64,000 nucleotides of DNA from Isoetes taiwanensis. Taxonomy: Eukaryota > Streptophyta > Lycopodiopsida > Isoetales > Isoetaceae. The stretch is taken from assembly GCA_021234155.1 (NCBI GenBank), contig JAJEKV010000217.1:622001-686000 (forward strand). The letters run 5' to 3'. This document shows positions 34,316 to 46,385 of this stretch, in pieces (positions within the stretch are counted from its first letter, which is position 1; each line of letters opens with the position of its first letter). The position numbers and the translations under genes were made by a program. The notes beneath the pieces are model-generated. The model ran no database searches. It was not told the origin of the DNA and saw only the letters and a program-made list of their open reading frames with translations.

Positions 34316-35872
34316 CTAATACAGAAGTTCTTCAAATACTGGATCAACATTTCCGCCCCATTTGCCATTGTAAAGCTCCAAAAGTCTCTCTGCAGGTGTT
34401 ACACCTGTTTTCACAATTTCAGTAATTTCGTTCAAAAAACTAGCTTCTTTATACCCCCTTCTTTCAAGTCCCCTTTTTGCAATTGCAAGGACATCTTGGG
34501 CTACATGCTTTAAAAGTCCATCACGAAAAGGCGTCTTTAAGCCCATTTGAGGTACCTTATTCCTAAGCATGGCTCGCTCTTTTTGAGTCCAATCTTGAAT
34601 TATACCTAATGCCTCTTCCAGTGATGTCTCATCATATAATAAGCCAACCCAGAATGCTGGAAGTGCGCATAACCTCCTCCATGGACCCCCATCAGCACCT
34701 CTCATTTCCAAGTACCTTTTTAATCTGACTTCAGGAAAGATGGTCGTCAAATGATTTTCCCAGTCGTTCAAAGTAGGGAATTCACCAGGTAATCCTGGCA
34801 ACTTCCCAAGCATAAATTCATTGAATGAAAGGCCAGCGCAGTCGATATAATGCTTATTACGATATACAAAATACATAGGCACTGTTAAAGCATAATCCAC
34901 ATACCTCTCAAAGCCAAAATCACTGTCAAAGACAAATGGAAGATCGCCTGTCCGGTGTTTGTCTACATCTGTCCAAATATGGCTCCTGTAACTCAAAAAG
35001 CCATTGGGTTTTCCTTCCTTAAATGGTGAGTTAGCAAATACAGCTGTTGCAATTGGCTGCAATGCTAGTCCCACTCTAAACTTCTTCACCATATCCTCTT
35101 CAGATTCAAAATCCAAATTAACCTGCACTGTGCATGTTCGGAACATCATGTCTAAACCAAGAGTACCTACTTTAGGCATGTAGTTCCGCATAATGTCATA
35201 TCTACCCTTCGGCATAATAGGCATGTCCTTGATGGACCACTTAGGATTGAATCCGATCCCCATGAATCCAAGGCGCATTTCTTCTGCCACAGCCTTCACC
35301 TGATATAAGTGTGAATTTACTTCGGCACAAGTCTGATGCAATGTCTTTAAAGGTGCCCCACTTAACTCAAACTGACCACCAGGTTCCAGAGACACGCTTT
35401 GACCATCCTGTTTAAGGCCAATCACTTTGTCTCCTTCCATTACTCTTTCCCAACTGAAACGCTCTGCTAAACCATCAAGCAAATGTGAAATCTGATCATA
35501 ATTTACAGGCTTGAGAGTATCAAGTTCAAACCCAAACTTCTCATGCTCAGTACCAATTCTCCAGTTTTCCTTCCCTTTACATCCAGATGCAAGGTATGCA
35601 ACAAGATCTTCTTTAATTAAGGGTTCAGTTTTAACAGCAACATCCTCAACTGGAGGACTAGCTGCCACAACTAGCAATCTTCTTGGACTCATGTTTCTAC
35701 TAAGAAACCCTGGGTACTTCCCCTGATTGAAGATAGCACTAGACCTCACAACAAAACCACATTCCAACTGCATCGGTACAAAACTACTAGCAATCACGGA
35801 AGAGACCTTTTGAGAAGTTAAAACACTATCACGACATGGAGTGATATGACCCACAACAGATGAAGAAGCCAT
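34316..35872 (-). CDS. GSH1: Glutamate-cysteine ligase, chloroplastic
   Basis: A single uninterrupted ORF of 518 codons, close to the usual plant length (about 520). The enzyme joins glutamate and cysteine using ATP to give gamma-glutamylcysteine, the first and controlling step of glutathione synthesis, in plastids. The N-terminus ([10 protein letters not shown] to about residue 70, ending [11 protein letters not shown]) is a transit peptide. The mature part has the family's [51 protein letters not shown] and [20 protein letters not shown], and ends [10 protein letters not shown]. Cys182 and Cys402 correspond to the redox-switch pair conserved in plants. Of the second pair, Cys345 is present but its partner is Gly360. 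No intron interrupts the coding region, unlike seed-plant genes. The ATG is the first in frame after a stop. No defects are seen. Confidence 0.95.
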   Translation of the reverse strand: MASSSVVGHITPCRDSVLTSQKVSSVIASSFVPMQLECGFVVRSSAIFNQGKYPGFLSRNMSPRRLLVVAASPPVEDVAVKTEPLIKEDLVAYLASGCKGKENWRIGTEHEKFGFELDTLKPVNYDQISHLLDGLAERFSWERVMEGDKVIGLKQDGQSVSLEPGGQFELSGAPLKTLHQTCAEVNSHLYQVKAVAEEMRLGFMGIGFNPKWSIKDMPIMPKGRYDIMRNYMPKVGTLGLDMMFRTCTVQVNLDFESEEDMVKKFRVGLALQPIATAVFANSPFKEGKPNGFLSYRSHIWTDVDKHRTGDLPFVFDSDFGFERYVDYALTVPMYFVYRNKHYIDCAGLSFNEFMLGKLPGLPGEFPTLNDWENHLTTIFPEVRLKRYLEMRGADGGPWRRLCALPAFWVGLLYDETSLEEALGIIQDWTQKERAMLRNKVPQMGLKTPFRDGLLKHVAQDVLAIAKRGLERRGYKEASFLNEITEIVKTGVTPAERLLELYNGKWGGNVDPVFEELLY

Positions 35873-36740
35873 TTTTTATATAAGAACAAGAACAATGGTA
35901 TGAATCAATTAGCCTTCCGATGAAGAAAATAGTTTAACGAACCTGAGAAAGACCAGGCAATACAAGCATGCAAGGGCTCCGGCCGTAAGCAGATCGCCCA
36001 TGCGGGAGGAAGAAAACAACTAAAATAAAGACCTCACAAGCCTATTTTGGCCACCGATTCGAGATAATACCGTACCATGCAGTAGCTCATAAATCTCTTT
36101 TAGAACTTGAATCGGATTGGAAGTACAAACGTGACGGAACCTTATTCCTCGGCTGTTGTTGATTCATTTACGGATGTGCTCTGCTCCCCATGAAACTTCC
36201 AATGGCATGTTTCCTTGTTTCAAAAGCAAAGCAGTAGTAATAAAAATCCAGGCATGCAAAGCTTTTTCATATGTTCTGTTCTGCTGCTGTGGCAATCTGC
36301 CATTGAAAGACTTTCATTCTTTCTAAATTCATATTCTAGCCAGGTCATTGTAGGGTTCGAAAAACATTTTAACCTTCAGATAATTAGCTGCCTATTAAAA
36401 AATTATAATAATGGGATATAATATAAGAGGATACAAATATACCGGATTTTACATTAAACTATATATATAATAAATAAATATATATTTTTTTTCCTTTCTT
36501 TCCAAACTTTTTCAGCATACAAAAATTTAGACCCGCAATTTTTAAATTGGACCACACAAACAAGGGGCTTACTAAAATTTTCTTGAACGTTGTGTCGTTG
36601 TCATGTTAATTTTCGTACATGCTATTTTCTTGACTCTTTACATACCCTACCCTTGCTATTTTGTTGATTCTTTTCATACCCTACGCTAGGGATGGAGGGT
36701 CATATGCCATGAAATATATAGGAGGATGAGAATACACTTA
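35873..36740 (-). promoter_or_regulatory. Upstream region of the glutamate-cysteine ligase gene
   Basis: No ORF with a recognisable domain. On the minus strand a possible 3' splice site (TTTCTCAG, about 35943) lies 70 bp before the start codon, so a leader intron is possible. The region is A-T-rich beyond 36350. Position is the only ground for calling it regulatory. Confidence 0.3.
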
Positions 36741-37066
36741 CCCTGGTTTGGATCTTGTCCTTCGGGATCCTTGAAAAAGATTCCCTCCTTCAGGATCCCA
36801 CATCAAGCTGCAAACAAAATATGGTTACTGCGTAGTTTGGGGTTTTTCTAACCAAAATGGAGCTCCCTCAATTCAAAGCTTGGCCAATCCCGACCTGCAT
36901 GAAATTGGAGAAATTGAGTTTTCGTGGAGAAGCGAGGGGAGAGAAAAACCTCACCCAAAAACCCTCAAAATCCCTATAAGGGGTGAATTTTTTGCAACAT
37001 TACTATGAAGTAAGTGGGGATCCCAAAATCTTGGAAAATCTTTCCGGGATCCCCAGAGACCCGGGT
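36741..37066. mobile_element. Candidate MITE with imperfect inverted ends
   Basis: The left end (ACCCTGG, then TTCGGGATCC and AAGATTCCC) is mirrored by the right end (TTTCCGGGATCCCC, then CCCGGGT). The complementarity is partial and extends over about 45 bp. The 326-bp interior has no ORF. No certain target duplication was found. Confidence 0.4.
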
Positions 37067-37179
37067 AGCTGTATCCTAGCCTATATAAGAGATGAAGAAG
37101 TTGAGGTGCTCTAAGGGGGTGGCTATTTAATATGGTAGTGTGACTAAACTATAAAGTTTCACATCTACTACAAGTTGAA

Positions 37180-37690
37180 ACCTACTTGCTACAATCGAGG
37201 AAGAGATAAAAATCTATGGTATGTGTCCATTTCATCAATAACAAAGTGTTGTGGCACTATGGGCCGCACCAGGACAGGCTTTGTCAGTGTTGCCTGCTGG
37301 GGGTTGTTGAGGATGAAAGCCATGCCTTCCAGAGCTGTCCAGCCTATAGTCAGATTCGGGCTCGCTACATTCTCTTGGTGTGACCTGGTCTGCCCTTGCA
37401 CGAGCTACTCAGTACGCCGTCAGTTCGATCCCTTGGCTCCTACCTCCAGGAGGTTTTGGATCTGCGGACTCACCTCTGCCCCCGGGCGCCTACCTGAGGT
37501 GCCGGAAATTCATATGTATATGTATATTTGTATGCAATTTGCTAGCGTGTTTGTTCTTTGCGACGGTTTTCCCTCCTTGGGGGTTTAATCCGGGTAGCAA
37601 CGGGCTTGCAGCATCCATGTAATTTGGGTCCCATAGGCCGATTGGCCTCCGCGGACGATAAAAGAACCTTCCTTCCTTCCTCACTAGAGC
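37180..37690 (+). mobile_element. 3' end fragment of a LINE
   Basis: Across two frames the sequence gives CCLLGVVEDESHAFQSCPAYSQIRARY-like segments, the terminal zinc-knuckle region of LINE ORF2 (here about 37280-37375). The 3' tail from about 37430 (CTACCTGAGGTG ... CCCATAGGCCGATTGGCC ... GATAAAAGAACC) matches the tail at 51280-51470 downstream of another LINE fragment. It ends in a TTCC repeat at 37671-37682. Reverse transcriptase is missing, so this is a short 5'-truncated copy. Confidence 0.7.
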
Positions 37691-37699
37691 AAACGCTAA

Positions 37700-38570
37700 T
37701 GTGAATTTCAAGAGGTATGACTCGAAACAACTTATTAGCTTGCCTCAACTTTAAATACATCTTGAGAGGACCAACACACTTAGAAATAAACGGATGAATG
37801 AGCCTAAATTTGTAGATCACTGAAGAATTGTTTCTAAAGAATGGGTCCCATGATTGAGCCTTTAAATTTAAGAAATGACAATCTTTTGCAAATGCGGCAG
37901 AGGGATCATCATGTACTTGTGTAGAAGGTTTCATCTTCTCAATAGCAGCACCGAAGTTTATAAACAACTATGAAAGCAATAAGCCATCTCGTAGTGGCCT
38001 TTCAAAAGAAAAATTTACCCAGAATCGATTTCTTAACCGGTTTTAAGTAGATTAAATACAAATCAAGGATTTGTCAAATTATAGTCCAATCACATTGAAA
38101 GGATGAAAATCTAAGGCAAGGGAAGAAAACGAGAATCAGAACCTTTTCTTCAAAGGGATATTTATAAAATTGATTAAGCATGAGGCGTTGAAGCCGTATT
38201 TAAAAGAACAAGGTCTCATAACACGTGTCAACGGCTCAACATCATGACACAAATGCTCATCCATACTCTTTAATGAGACAAAGATTGCATTTTAAGAACC
38301 ATATTTGAATCTTAGATTTCTGCAGTGCTGCACCATGGTTTCATCGATGCTTCCATTGATGATGAACTAATCATAAGGAAACTCTCAATGGCAAGGAGAC
38401 ATCACTCTAGTGCACTCTTGCACAACATCTAAACTTTCAGATGTACAAAAAAAATAGTCTTCTTGATTGTATAAATCCTTAACTAAAAGTACATCAGGGC
38501 CTCAAGGTTAAATGGTGTATAACCTTAGCTGCTTTAACTGCAGCATGAAATACACTAAGTGTTCTGTTCG
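37700..38570. other. No gene recognised
   Basis: A-T-rich sequence between the LINE tail and the Gypsy element. A minus-strand ORF at 37542-37967 mostly crosses the LINE tail and has no domain. The last five bases (GTTCG, 38566-38570) are the left copy of the Gypsy target duplication. Confidence 0.4.
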
Positions 38571-39708
38571 TGTGACGTTCCATGTATTTATATGGTATAC
38601 GTATACATACTATGACATATCACCAGGGTATAAGTCGACCCTTATGGGTCAATAGGGGATAACTTGGGCTAACCTAAAAGGGTTTTTATTAGCTATGCTA
38701 AAATATTAGTGAGTAAATAACCTAATCAGGCTAGTTAGGTTATTAATTAGTAAAAGTCAGCCAACTAGGCAGTGCCACCTAGCCCAAATCGATTGGCCAG
38801 GGGGAACTTGATAAGTTTGGAGGGAAAATTAGAGCCCTACCCCAAATTCTGCCCCAAATCGATTTGAGGAGAGTTGGAGGAAGGAGGAGCTACCAACTAC
38901 TACAACCAGACTTGAAGAATGGAATCCTTTTGTGACAATGGCTCTAGCCAAGAGACTGGTTAGTCCCTAGATAATCTATGCTTCAGCTAACCCCTCTCTG
39001 ATTAGACGGAATGGTTAATTTCTCTTTTATGTGTTACTAAGATGATGATGGATACTTTGATTATGATTGTATTCTCTCTTTCTGTTTCTCATGTGTGTCT
39101 GGGGTTAAGTGAGGGTAGAGACCTGAAAGCTTCCTAGAAGTAGAGACGTCTCTAGCTAGAACACTTAAGACCCAGTAACTGCGGCATGTGCACAAGAGCC
39201 CACTTGGCTGTGGATGCTATGATGTGATTCAGCACCAGACAATGGGTATGATGGTGAAACGGGGGTGGGGTCTTGCCTAGCGTGGCTACAGGACTCATAC
39301 AGTGTGCTAGGCTTATAGTCGGTCACTGAGTGTGCACCGGGTATGGATCTGACACTCCCTAGGTTCCAGGATGAGTGTCTATATGGACGTCTTGGGACTC
39401 GAACGGGCAGATGAGCCGGCCTTTAGATTTAGGGGAATAAGTCGGGCATGGATGCGGGGGTTACTGATGTGGCACGTGTTCTCTAGCACACCCAGGGATC
39501 CATCATGCCCCAGGAGGGGATGCCTCCCTGACTTGCCTCATCGGACCAGGGAGATGTAACCTGAAGTAGTCTCCTAGGGTGATTCCATGAGATTGCATCT
39601 CCGAAAGGCTACAATCATGCCATAGCATGTTTTAGCCTATCCGCAAAGTGTGCATAGAAGGAGGAGATGGAGTGGACTACCTAGCCATTATTCTATGCCA
39701 GACAACGC
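38571..39708 (+). repeat. 5' LTR, 3'-truncated
   Basis: It parallels the 3' LTR from TGTGACG to about CTATGCCAGACAACGCAATGTT (39708). There the match ends, about 395 bp short of the LTR's end. The two LTRs differ by many substitutions and small indels, so the insertion is not recent. Confidence 0.85.
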
Positions 39709-39949
39709 AATGTTTCCGACTGGGACACCGTATGTAGGAGTGTGCCCCTATGTGACATAGGCTGCTCAAGCTGCTCTTGCCAAAGTGGATTGGGATAATG
39801 TCATGGGCCCAAGTGAACCTGAAATCGTTGCTGATGACGAGGCACCAGACTATATACAAGGTGAGTCCCATATTTATGCCGCTATTGAAACAGGTCAATC
39901 ATATAGTCAACCTTCTGTCAATCCACAGTTGGCCAAGTGGGCCGTAAAC

Positions 39950-40295
39950 CCTTTATTATTCTCATGGACACAGGTAGTACGCACAATTTTGCCTCACCTA
40001 GAATGATGAAAGCCTTACAGCTTACCTCTTTGCAATTAAAGTGGGATTGTGCGCCATACTCAAGGTCGACATATTAATTTTGAATATGCAGTTGCCAGGA
40101 GCACCCGTTGCTCTAGGGGCCAAGATTATGAATATTGGTCGGTATGATCTCATTGTGGGTATGGAATTCTTGGCTGCTGCAACGGCAAACATTGATTGTG
40201 AAAAGCGAGGCGTCACCTTTAATGCAGCTAATGGATCTCGAGTAACCATAGCAGGTAAGCCAGTTAGTCCATATTTTATTGCGTCATTTGGATAA
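39950..40295 (+). pseudogene. Gypsy protease remnant
   Basis: One frame gives the aspartic protease active site ILMDTGSTHNFASP (about 39960-40000), in which D-T-G is intact. After a frame change 40041-40295 gives GRYDLIVGMEFL and IDCEKRGVTF, the C-terminal flap and second hydrophobic motif of Gypsy proteases. No gag or zinc knuckle precedes it. Confidence 0.75.
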
Positions 40296-40439
40296 AGCCA
40301 TCAGGAAGTATCAGATTGCTTGTATCGTTAGACTTGGATCATTAGAGGCCAAGTCTAAACAGGAAGAAATTATTGAGAGCTTGCCCATGATGATAGCTGC
40401 CATGCTTTGAGAGTTCCATGACCTTTTTCCAGATGAGAT

Positions 40440-41130
40440 TCATAGGTTGCCATCTTTCCGAGGCATGGAATGTGAAACTACCTTAGAATCAGGTACTAAA
40501 CCTACCAGTAAAGCTCCATACAGAATGAATACATCTAAATTGATAGAGCTTAAGAAGCAGTAGCAAGAGTTTCTCAAGTTAGAGTTCATTCGACCAAGTG
40601 TGTCACCCTTTGGTGCCCCTATTTTGTTTGTGAAGAAAAAGGATTGTTTGTGATGAAAAAGGATTGTTCAATTGCCTGTAATCAACGCACATCCTCAAAG
40701 TACCGTACCTTGAGGATGTGCATTGATTACAGGCAATTGAACAAGCAATGATTAAGAATCGATATGCTATACCCCGTGTCGACGATTTGATGGATCAATT
40801 GCAAGGAGTCAAATATTTCACAAGGATTGATCTTTGCTCAGGATATCACCAAATTAGAATTAAAGAGGATGACATTTGTAAGTCCACTTTTCGGACACGT
40901 TATGGGCACTATGAATTCATTGTTATGCCATCTGAGCTAACTAATGCTCCTACTAGATTCATGAGGTTGATGAATGATGTCTTCCACGAATATCTTGATG
41001 ACTTTGTCATCCCTTCGATGATATCCTCATCAACAAAACCTTAGAGGACCATGAGTGCCATCTTTGATTGGCCTTGCATAAATTGAGATGCCATCAACTC
41101 TAAGTGTAGGTTTGCAACCACTAAGGTCGA
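40440..41130 (+). pseudogene. Gypsy reverse transcriptase, with internal inverted duplication
   Basis: The order is TSKAPYRMNTSKLIELKKQ, a stop, FIRPSVSPFGAPILFVKKKD, then after a disruption [10 protein letters not shown]-type coding, [53 protein letters not shown] and YLDDF in place of the usual Y-x-D-D-x-x-V context. The disruption is a 33-bp inverted duplication: 40667-40699 is the reverse complement of 40712-40744, with 12 bp between. The right copy is the true coding copy. Confidence 0.85.
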
Positions 41131-41134
41131 TTAC

Positions 41135-41777
41135 TTGGGACACATTATTTCTGTTGAGGGAATAGCCACAGATCCAGCCAAGATAAGATTAGCCGATCCC
41201 AACGAACGTGTCAGATATTATCGCAAGTTTCTTACGGACTTTGCTAAGCTTGTTACACCTCTTACGGACCTTATAAAACATGAGAAGGTTAGGGATTGGA
41301 TGGCACACTGGAAGGAGAAGGTCCAGGCTGGATTTCAATCATTGAAGGATGCCTTGGCAACCGCTCTAGTTCTTACCTTGCTGGATCCTTAGAAGGATAA
41401 GTGGGTTGCCACAGATGCCAGTAAGATCGCTACAGGTGGAGTATTGATGCAAGAAGGTCGGGTAACCATCTATAATTCTAGAAAGATGAATGATGCAGAA
41501 CAGTGCCTTACCCCACGCATGACCAGGAATTACTTGCCGTCGTGCATGCGTGCATTGCATATTTGGAGACATTATTTACTTGGGAGACGATTCTAATTGG
41601 ATACAGATCATCAAAGTCTCCAATATATTTTCACACAACCCTACCTCAATCTTAGACAGCGACGAATTCTGAAAGAGTATGATTTTGAAATAGTCTATAA
41701 GCCAAGCAAACATAATTTTGTTGATGATGCACTTTCCAGTTGGTCACCCGAACGCATTGTGCCATTTCTACTCTGAT
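41135..41777 (+). pseudogene. Gypsy RNase H domain
   Basis: GHIISVEGIATDPAKI leads into RYYRKFLTDFAKLVTPLTDL (connection), then WVATDASKIATGGVLMQ (the RNase H Asp), RHYLLGRRF and [12 protein letters not shown], ending near [13 protein letters not shown]. Stops at 41390-41392 and 41596 and a frame change interrupt it. Confidence 0.8.
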
Positions 41778-41959
41778 AGCGAGTTTGGTAAGCAAATATA
41801 GCAGACTTTTTCAACAGATCTTGATTTTCAGGAGATATGGCAAAGTCTATCCAAGGAAGCCAGAACAGATAAGGAGAGAGAGGCTTTCTGCCATTATAAA
41901 AATGAGGTAGTCTTCTTTATTATAAGGATAGGTTATGTGTCATCGAGACATCAGGAGTT

Positions 41960-44900
41960 CATATGCTCATTCTCCACAACACACATAACAATCCTATAGC
42001 AGGGCATGCAGGATTTATGAAGACATATTTTAAGATCTGCTCCAGCTATTTTTTGCCAGGGATGAAGAAGCACATTGCCCGATACATTAAGCAATGTCAG
42101 ACATGTCAGCAAATAAAGGAGGAATAGTTACGCATCCCAGGAGAATTGCAACCCTTAGATGTTCCTAATGCCAAAAGGGATGTTATTACCATGGATTTCA
42201 TCATGGGGCTTTGATGCCTTAATGGTGGTGGTCGACAAGCTTTCTAAAATGGCACACTTTTTTTTTTTTTGAAGAACGGAGACACTTATATTAAAAGAAT
42301 GGCAATGATACAAGACGAGTAGTGAGGAAAAAGAATGCCCCGAAGGGACAAAGACACCTCAGCACTCCATACTAAAAAAACTAGCGCGTAAACTTCCAAT
42401 CACCTCTAGTAATCACTGTACAAACTCCCCATTCGCATTTACAATGTGCAAAATATCTCGCCAGATGCAAAATTTTATCTCCTCTAGGCCAGTAAATACC
42501 AAAAAACTCTGGAATAGCTTATGTCTGAGTCGTGAAACTAGAGAGGCTGAAGGTTACTGAATCCCTTGAAAAATCCATAAACGACGCCGTTTCCAAATCG
42601 ACCAAATCAACCATGCCTTACACAGATGGAAAGCCTGCTTCTTAAGAGGGGACCATGAAGTTGGAAACACATGAAGAAGTATCTTCTGGCTACACATCCT
42701 GATCTGGAACAATGCTCTAACCCAATCCTATGCAGCTTGCAAATGTGGGCACAAGACTAGACAATGTTCAATGGACTCTCGATGAGAGCCACAGCAAGGG
42801 CAAAGAAAACTCACAGCTGGCTTAAATCTATGCACAAGAACATTTACCCTAATGCAGCGGTGCCCACCACTTGTCACAAGAGAACCCTAACCTTTGGTGA
42901 GGGAAGAGAGTTCCAAGTCCATGTCCAAACGGAGTGCCAACAGGAACCCTGAAGCTTCAGTGCCCACTTGTCAGAAGGAGGTAAAGTATCATGAAGAACC
43001 AACATCCGGTAACAAGAACGAATAAAACATGACTCATCGACCCCCGAATGAACCTTCCAAATCTGAAAGACCACCCTTCCCTAGAGGAGGACAGGAATAT
43101 GCAGTGGAATACAGGAGGCCACTTGCTGCCAGATAGCTCGATCACTGCTCTTAAGCCGAAAGCGGGCCTGAAAAAACTCCCAAGAAGCCAGTTGGCCATG
43201 CCAATATCAATCCTCTAAGGTGGAGATTGCATCCCGAGTCCAACGGGCCTGCATCCGAGTGTGCACGCTGGCAGCCAAAGGCAAGTATGTCGGAGGCAGA
43301 GGAACCTATAGAAAAGGAGAAGTGTGATGAAATATTGATACACAGTCTACCTGGAAAAGCACTCACACATGCTCCCAGGCCCGCAATACACCCTTGAAAA
43401 AAGGTGACGCATGTGGGAATGGCCTCAAGCTGTAAAGGAAGGCCCAAGGCAACTTCATAGGGACAGATGGCTTGTGAAAAGCCACACAATTCTCGAGGGA
43501 CTGTAAAAGCAATGTTGCACCTGGAGAGAAACTGTTGCATCTAGGATTGCCAAACCCCCATCCTCTCAAGGGCGGAGGCACTTCCACCAGGCTACTTAAA
43601 CCACTGCTCCTTCTGCATCCCCTCCCCAAACAAAGTTTCGGATGATTCTATCCAATTCCTGAACTTTGCATTCTGGAGCTAACATAATAGATGTTGTGTA
43701 TACGTGGGTGCTACAAAGCACTGACTTAGCTACAGTAATCCTGCCTGCCATCGACAACTTACTACCCTTCCACCATTTCAGGTGCTTCTGTAGTCCCTGC
43801 AAAATCTCATCCCAGACACCGCCCATAGAGATCACCCCCAAAAGGAATGCCCAGAAGTCTGGTATATGCATTCACTGGGAGTACCTTCCAAGGGAAGAGA
43901 AACAAACAAGGTGGAGGCGGCGTCCCCAAAGTCCACAGAGCCGAACACTTTCCCCAATTAAGAAGACAACCAGAAGCCAAGGAAAATGTATCCAGCAAAC
44001 CCTTTACATTACGCAAATTGCTTTCTTCTGCTGCCACAAAGAGGAAAGTGTCATCTGCAAACTGATTACAAATCTGCTGACTGCCGTTCTGCATCCAAAG
44101 GCCATCTACCACTCCCTCATCTACTGCAGTCAAGAGCAATTGTGATAATGCCTCCGCCACCATGATAAACAAAAATGGGGCCAGAGGGCAGCCCTGACAA
44201 ACTCCTCTTCCCATCGAAAAGAACGGGGAGGGCTCCCCCTGGCACACAACTGTAGCTCGTGCTGACGTGTGAAGCTTCATAACTATTTCTGTAAAACGTG
44301 GACCACAACCCAAAGCTGAAAGCACACTAGACAAAAACTCCCAGCGCACATTGTCATATGCCTTTGCAAAATTGAGCTTAAGATAAACAACTTCCTGACC
44401 TGTTTTCCTAGCCCAATACAAGCCCTCATAAGCTGCAACAACGTTAGTTAAGATGTTTCTTCCTGGGATGAACCCGGACTGAACCTTGTAATAGAGGATG
44501 CTAGAACCAGTTTAAGCTTTTCTGCCAAAGCTTTTGCAATAATCTTATACACATGGGAGAGCAAAAAAATAGGCTTCCAATCATTGATCGTGGATGGTTG
44601 TTTGACCTTAGGGATCAGGGAAATGCAGGCGGTGTTAAGAATTCTATCCATTTCATGAGAGCGCAACAAGTCAAGATAGACCTGATGCACTGACTCTCCA
44701 GCCCATTTCTAATAAGTCTGAAAGAATTCCACAGGCACACCATCCAGCCCAGGATACTTATCCTTAGCCATGTACATACATGCATCCTCTAAATCTTCCT
44801 TGGAGAGTTCATGTTCTAAACTATCACGCTGATGGTGCAAGATAGATGGCGCACTTTTTGTCATGTCGAACCACAGATATTGCATTACATACCACCTTAT

Positions 44901-45280
44901 TATTCACGAAGGAGGTGTTCCGCCTTCATAGGATGCCCCGTACTATTATATCAGACCAGGATCCTAAGTTTGTTAGTGCTTTTTGGAGGGATTTCTTTAG
45001 CACTATTCAAACTAAGCTTGCCATGAGCACAGCTTACCATCCGCAGACAGAAGGCCAAACAGAGCGCACCAATCGCATAATCGAAGGTATGCTACGTAAC
45101 TATATCCAGAACAAGCAATCCCAATGGGGAGATTATATCCATTTGGTGGATTTTGCGTATAATAGTATTAAACATGAGTCTTCAAGGATGTCTCCTTTTA
45201 TGATCAACCATGGCTATCAATGCCTTACTCCAGACACGTGGCACAATCCAGTTTCTAAGGTGGAAATGTCTGCAATTGCT
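41960..45280 (+). pseudogene. Gypsy integrase, split by a LINE
   Basis: The HHCC zinc finger is at 41960-42125 (HNTHNNPIAGHAGF, KQCQTCQQIK). The catalytic core starts at about 42175 (DVITMDFIMGL, then VVVDKLSKMAH) and is cut at 42262. It resumes at 44846 with MAHFLSCRTTDIA, RTIISDQDPKFVSAFW (second Asp) and AYHPQTEGQTERTNRIIEG (Glu), then the G-P-Y/F-type C-terminal region after 45280. Confidence 0.85.
42263..44845 (-). mobile_element. 5'-truncated L1-type LINE nested in the Gypsy integrase
   Basis: The element lies on the minus strand: its poly(A) tail is the T-run at 42258-42270. The flanking direct repeats ATGGCACACTTTTT (42249-42262) and ATGGCGCACTTTTT (44846-44859) are the target duplication of host integrase sequence. 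Minus-strand segments encode L1 reverse transcriptase: ISLIPKVKQPSTINDWKP and HVYKIIAKALAEKL (44690-44448), KLNFAKAYDNVRWEFL, RGVCQGCPLAPFLF, NQFADDTFLFVA (44421-43807), then LSMAGRITVAKSVL and RIIRNFVWGG (43871-43600), followed by a degenerate C-terminal part. The endonuclease is missing, so the copy is 5'-truncated. Internal stops are present. Confidence 0.9.
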
Positions 45281-45379
45281 TACAGATATGCAGGCCCTGG
45301 TCGAGGAAGTTCGAGGGTATTTGTTAGCTGCCCAAGCCCGGCAACAGAGCCTTGCCGATCGGTGTCGGACACCACGAGA

Positions 45380-45800
45380 ATTTCAAGTTGGTGATTCCGT
45401 ATGGCTGAAGATTAAGGTAAAGCAGGCCAAACTCAAGATTCGCAATTGCAAGAAGCTTGCACCTAGATGGGCGGGACCCTTTGAGATAACCGAGAGGATA
45501 GGTTCTCAGGCCCCCATTGGTTGAATCTATTCTCGCATTTGAAGGTCCATGAAGTCTTTCAAGTGAGCCTTCTCAAGAAGCATAACCCCGATCCAGAAGA
45601 GATATACACTGACACTTCTGGAGATGACAGAAGATCAATTGGAGATTGTGCCTGAGGCTCTCCTTGATCGTGCATATAAGCAAACCCGCAGAACTCAAAT
45701 CTTGCAGTATTTGGTTAAGTGGAAACACTTCCCGACAGAGGATGCAACCTGAATTCTTAAAGCGGATTTGGACAAGGCTAGGGTCGAACCGTTCACAATG
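45380..45800 (+). pseudogene. Gypsy integrase tail and chromodomain
   Basis: FQVGDSVWLKIK and LAPRWAGPFEITERIG form the integrase C-terminal module. After frame changes, LEIVPEALLDRAY, ILQYLVKWKHFPTEDAT and DLDKARVEPF (about 45640-45795) make a chromodomain with the Y-L-V-K-W core. This places the element among chromoviruses, whose chromodomain directs integration to chromatin marks. Confidence 0.8.
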
Positions 45801-46385
45801 CAATTGACTCCAACCCTAATGGTAAGCATTGCATTATGGATCCGACAGGGATCATATAAGAGTTGATCCGACATGGATCATTTAAGGGGTCGAGTTATAT
45901 GCATCCTAGATGGGGAATTGGGCATATAGGCATTCATGATAGGACACATTTGTCTACGGCTATAATGGGAACATTGCCATTCCTTACGCTGAGACGAAAT
46001 GCAAGCCTTAGGCATGATAGGATTTCCTTCATTCATATTTCTTTTTATTAAGGGGGTGGTCCCTTCAACCACACTATTTTAATTAATTCATAGGTACTGA
46101 TGTACTGTAATTCTGCAAGCCAGTAGTGCATATTAACGTATTGCAGAAGAGTCTACACCTCACTTTGGGACCATCTCTTGTTATTTAACTCTTATTTTGT
46201 ATGTGTGCTCCTATCTAATTTTCATGATATGGTATTTATTGTCTATTGTCAAGAGACTTTGGTCCTAAAATAACTTTACGTAATCCTATATTACTTCAGC
46301 AAATAAAATTATCTTTTATAGCTTAATTGTCTTTTTAGTAAACTAACCCCAATGCTGAGGACAACATTATTCCAAGGGGGGAGAA

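Noticed and set aside
37542-37967. 141-codon minus-strand ORF
   Set aside because: It overlaps a LINE 3' tail on the opposite strand and has no domain.
43666-44145. 159-codon plus-strand ORF within the nested LINE
   Set aside because: Antisense shadow of the LINE reverse transcriptase on the minus strand.
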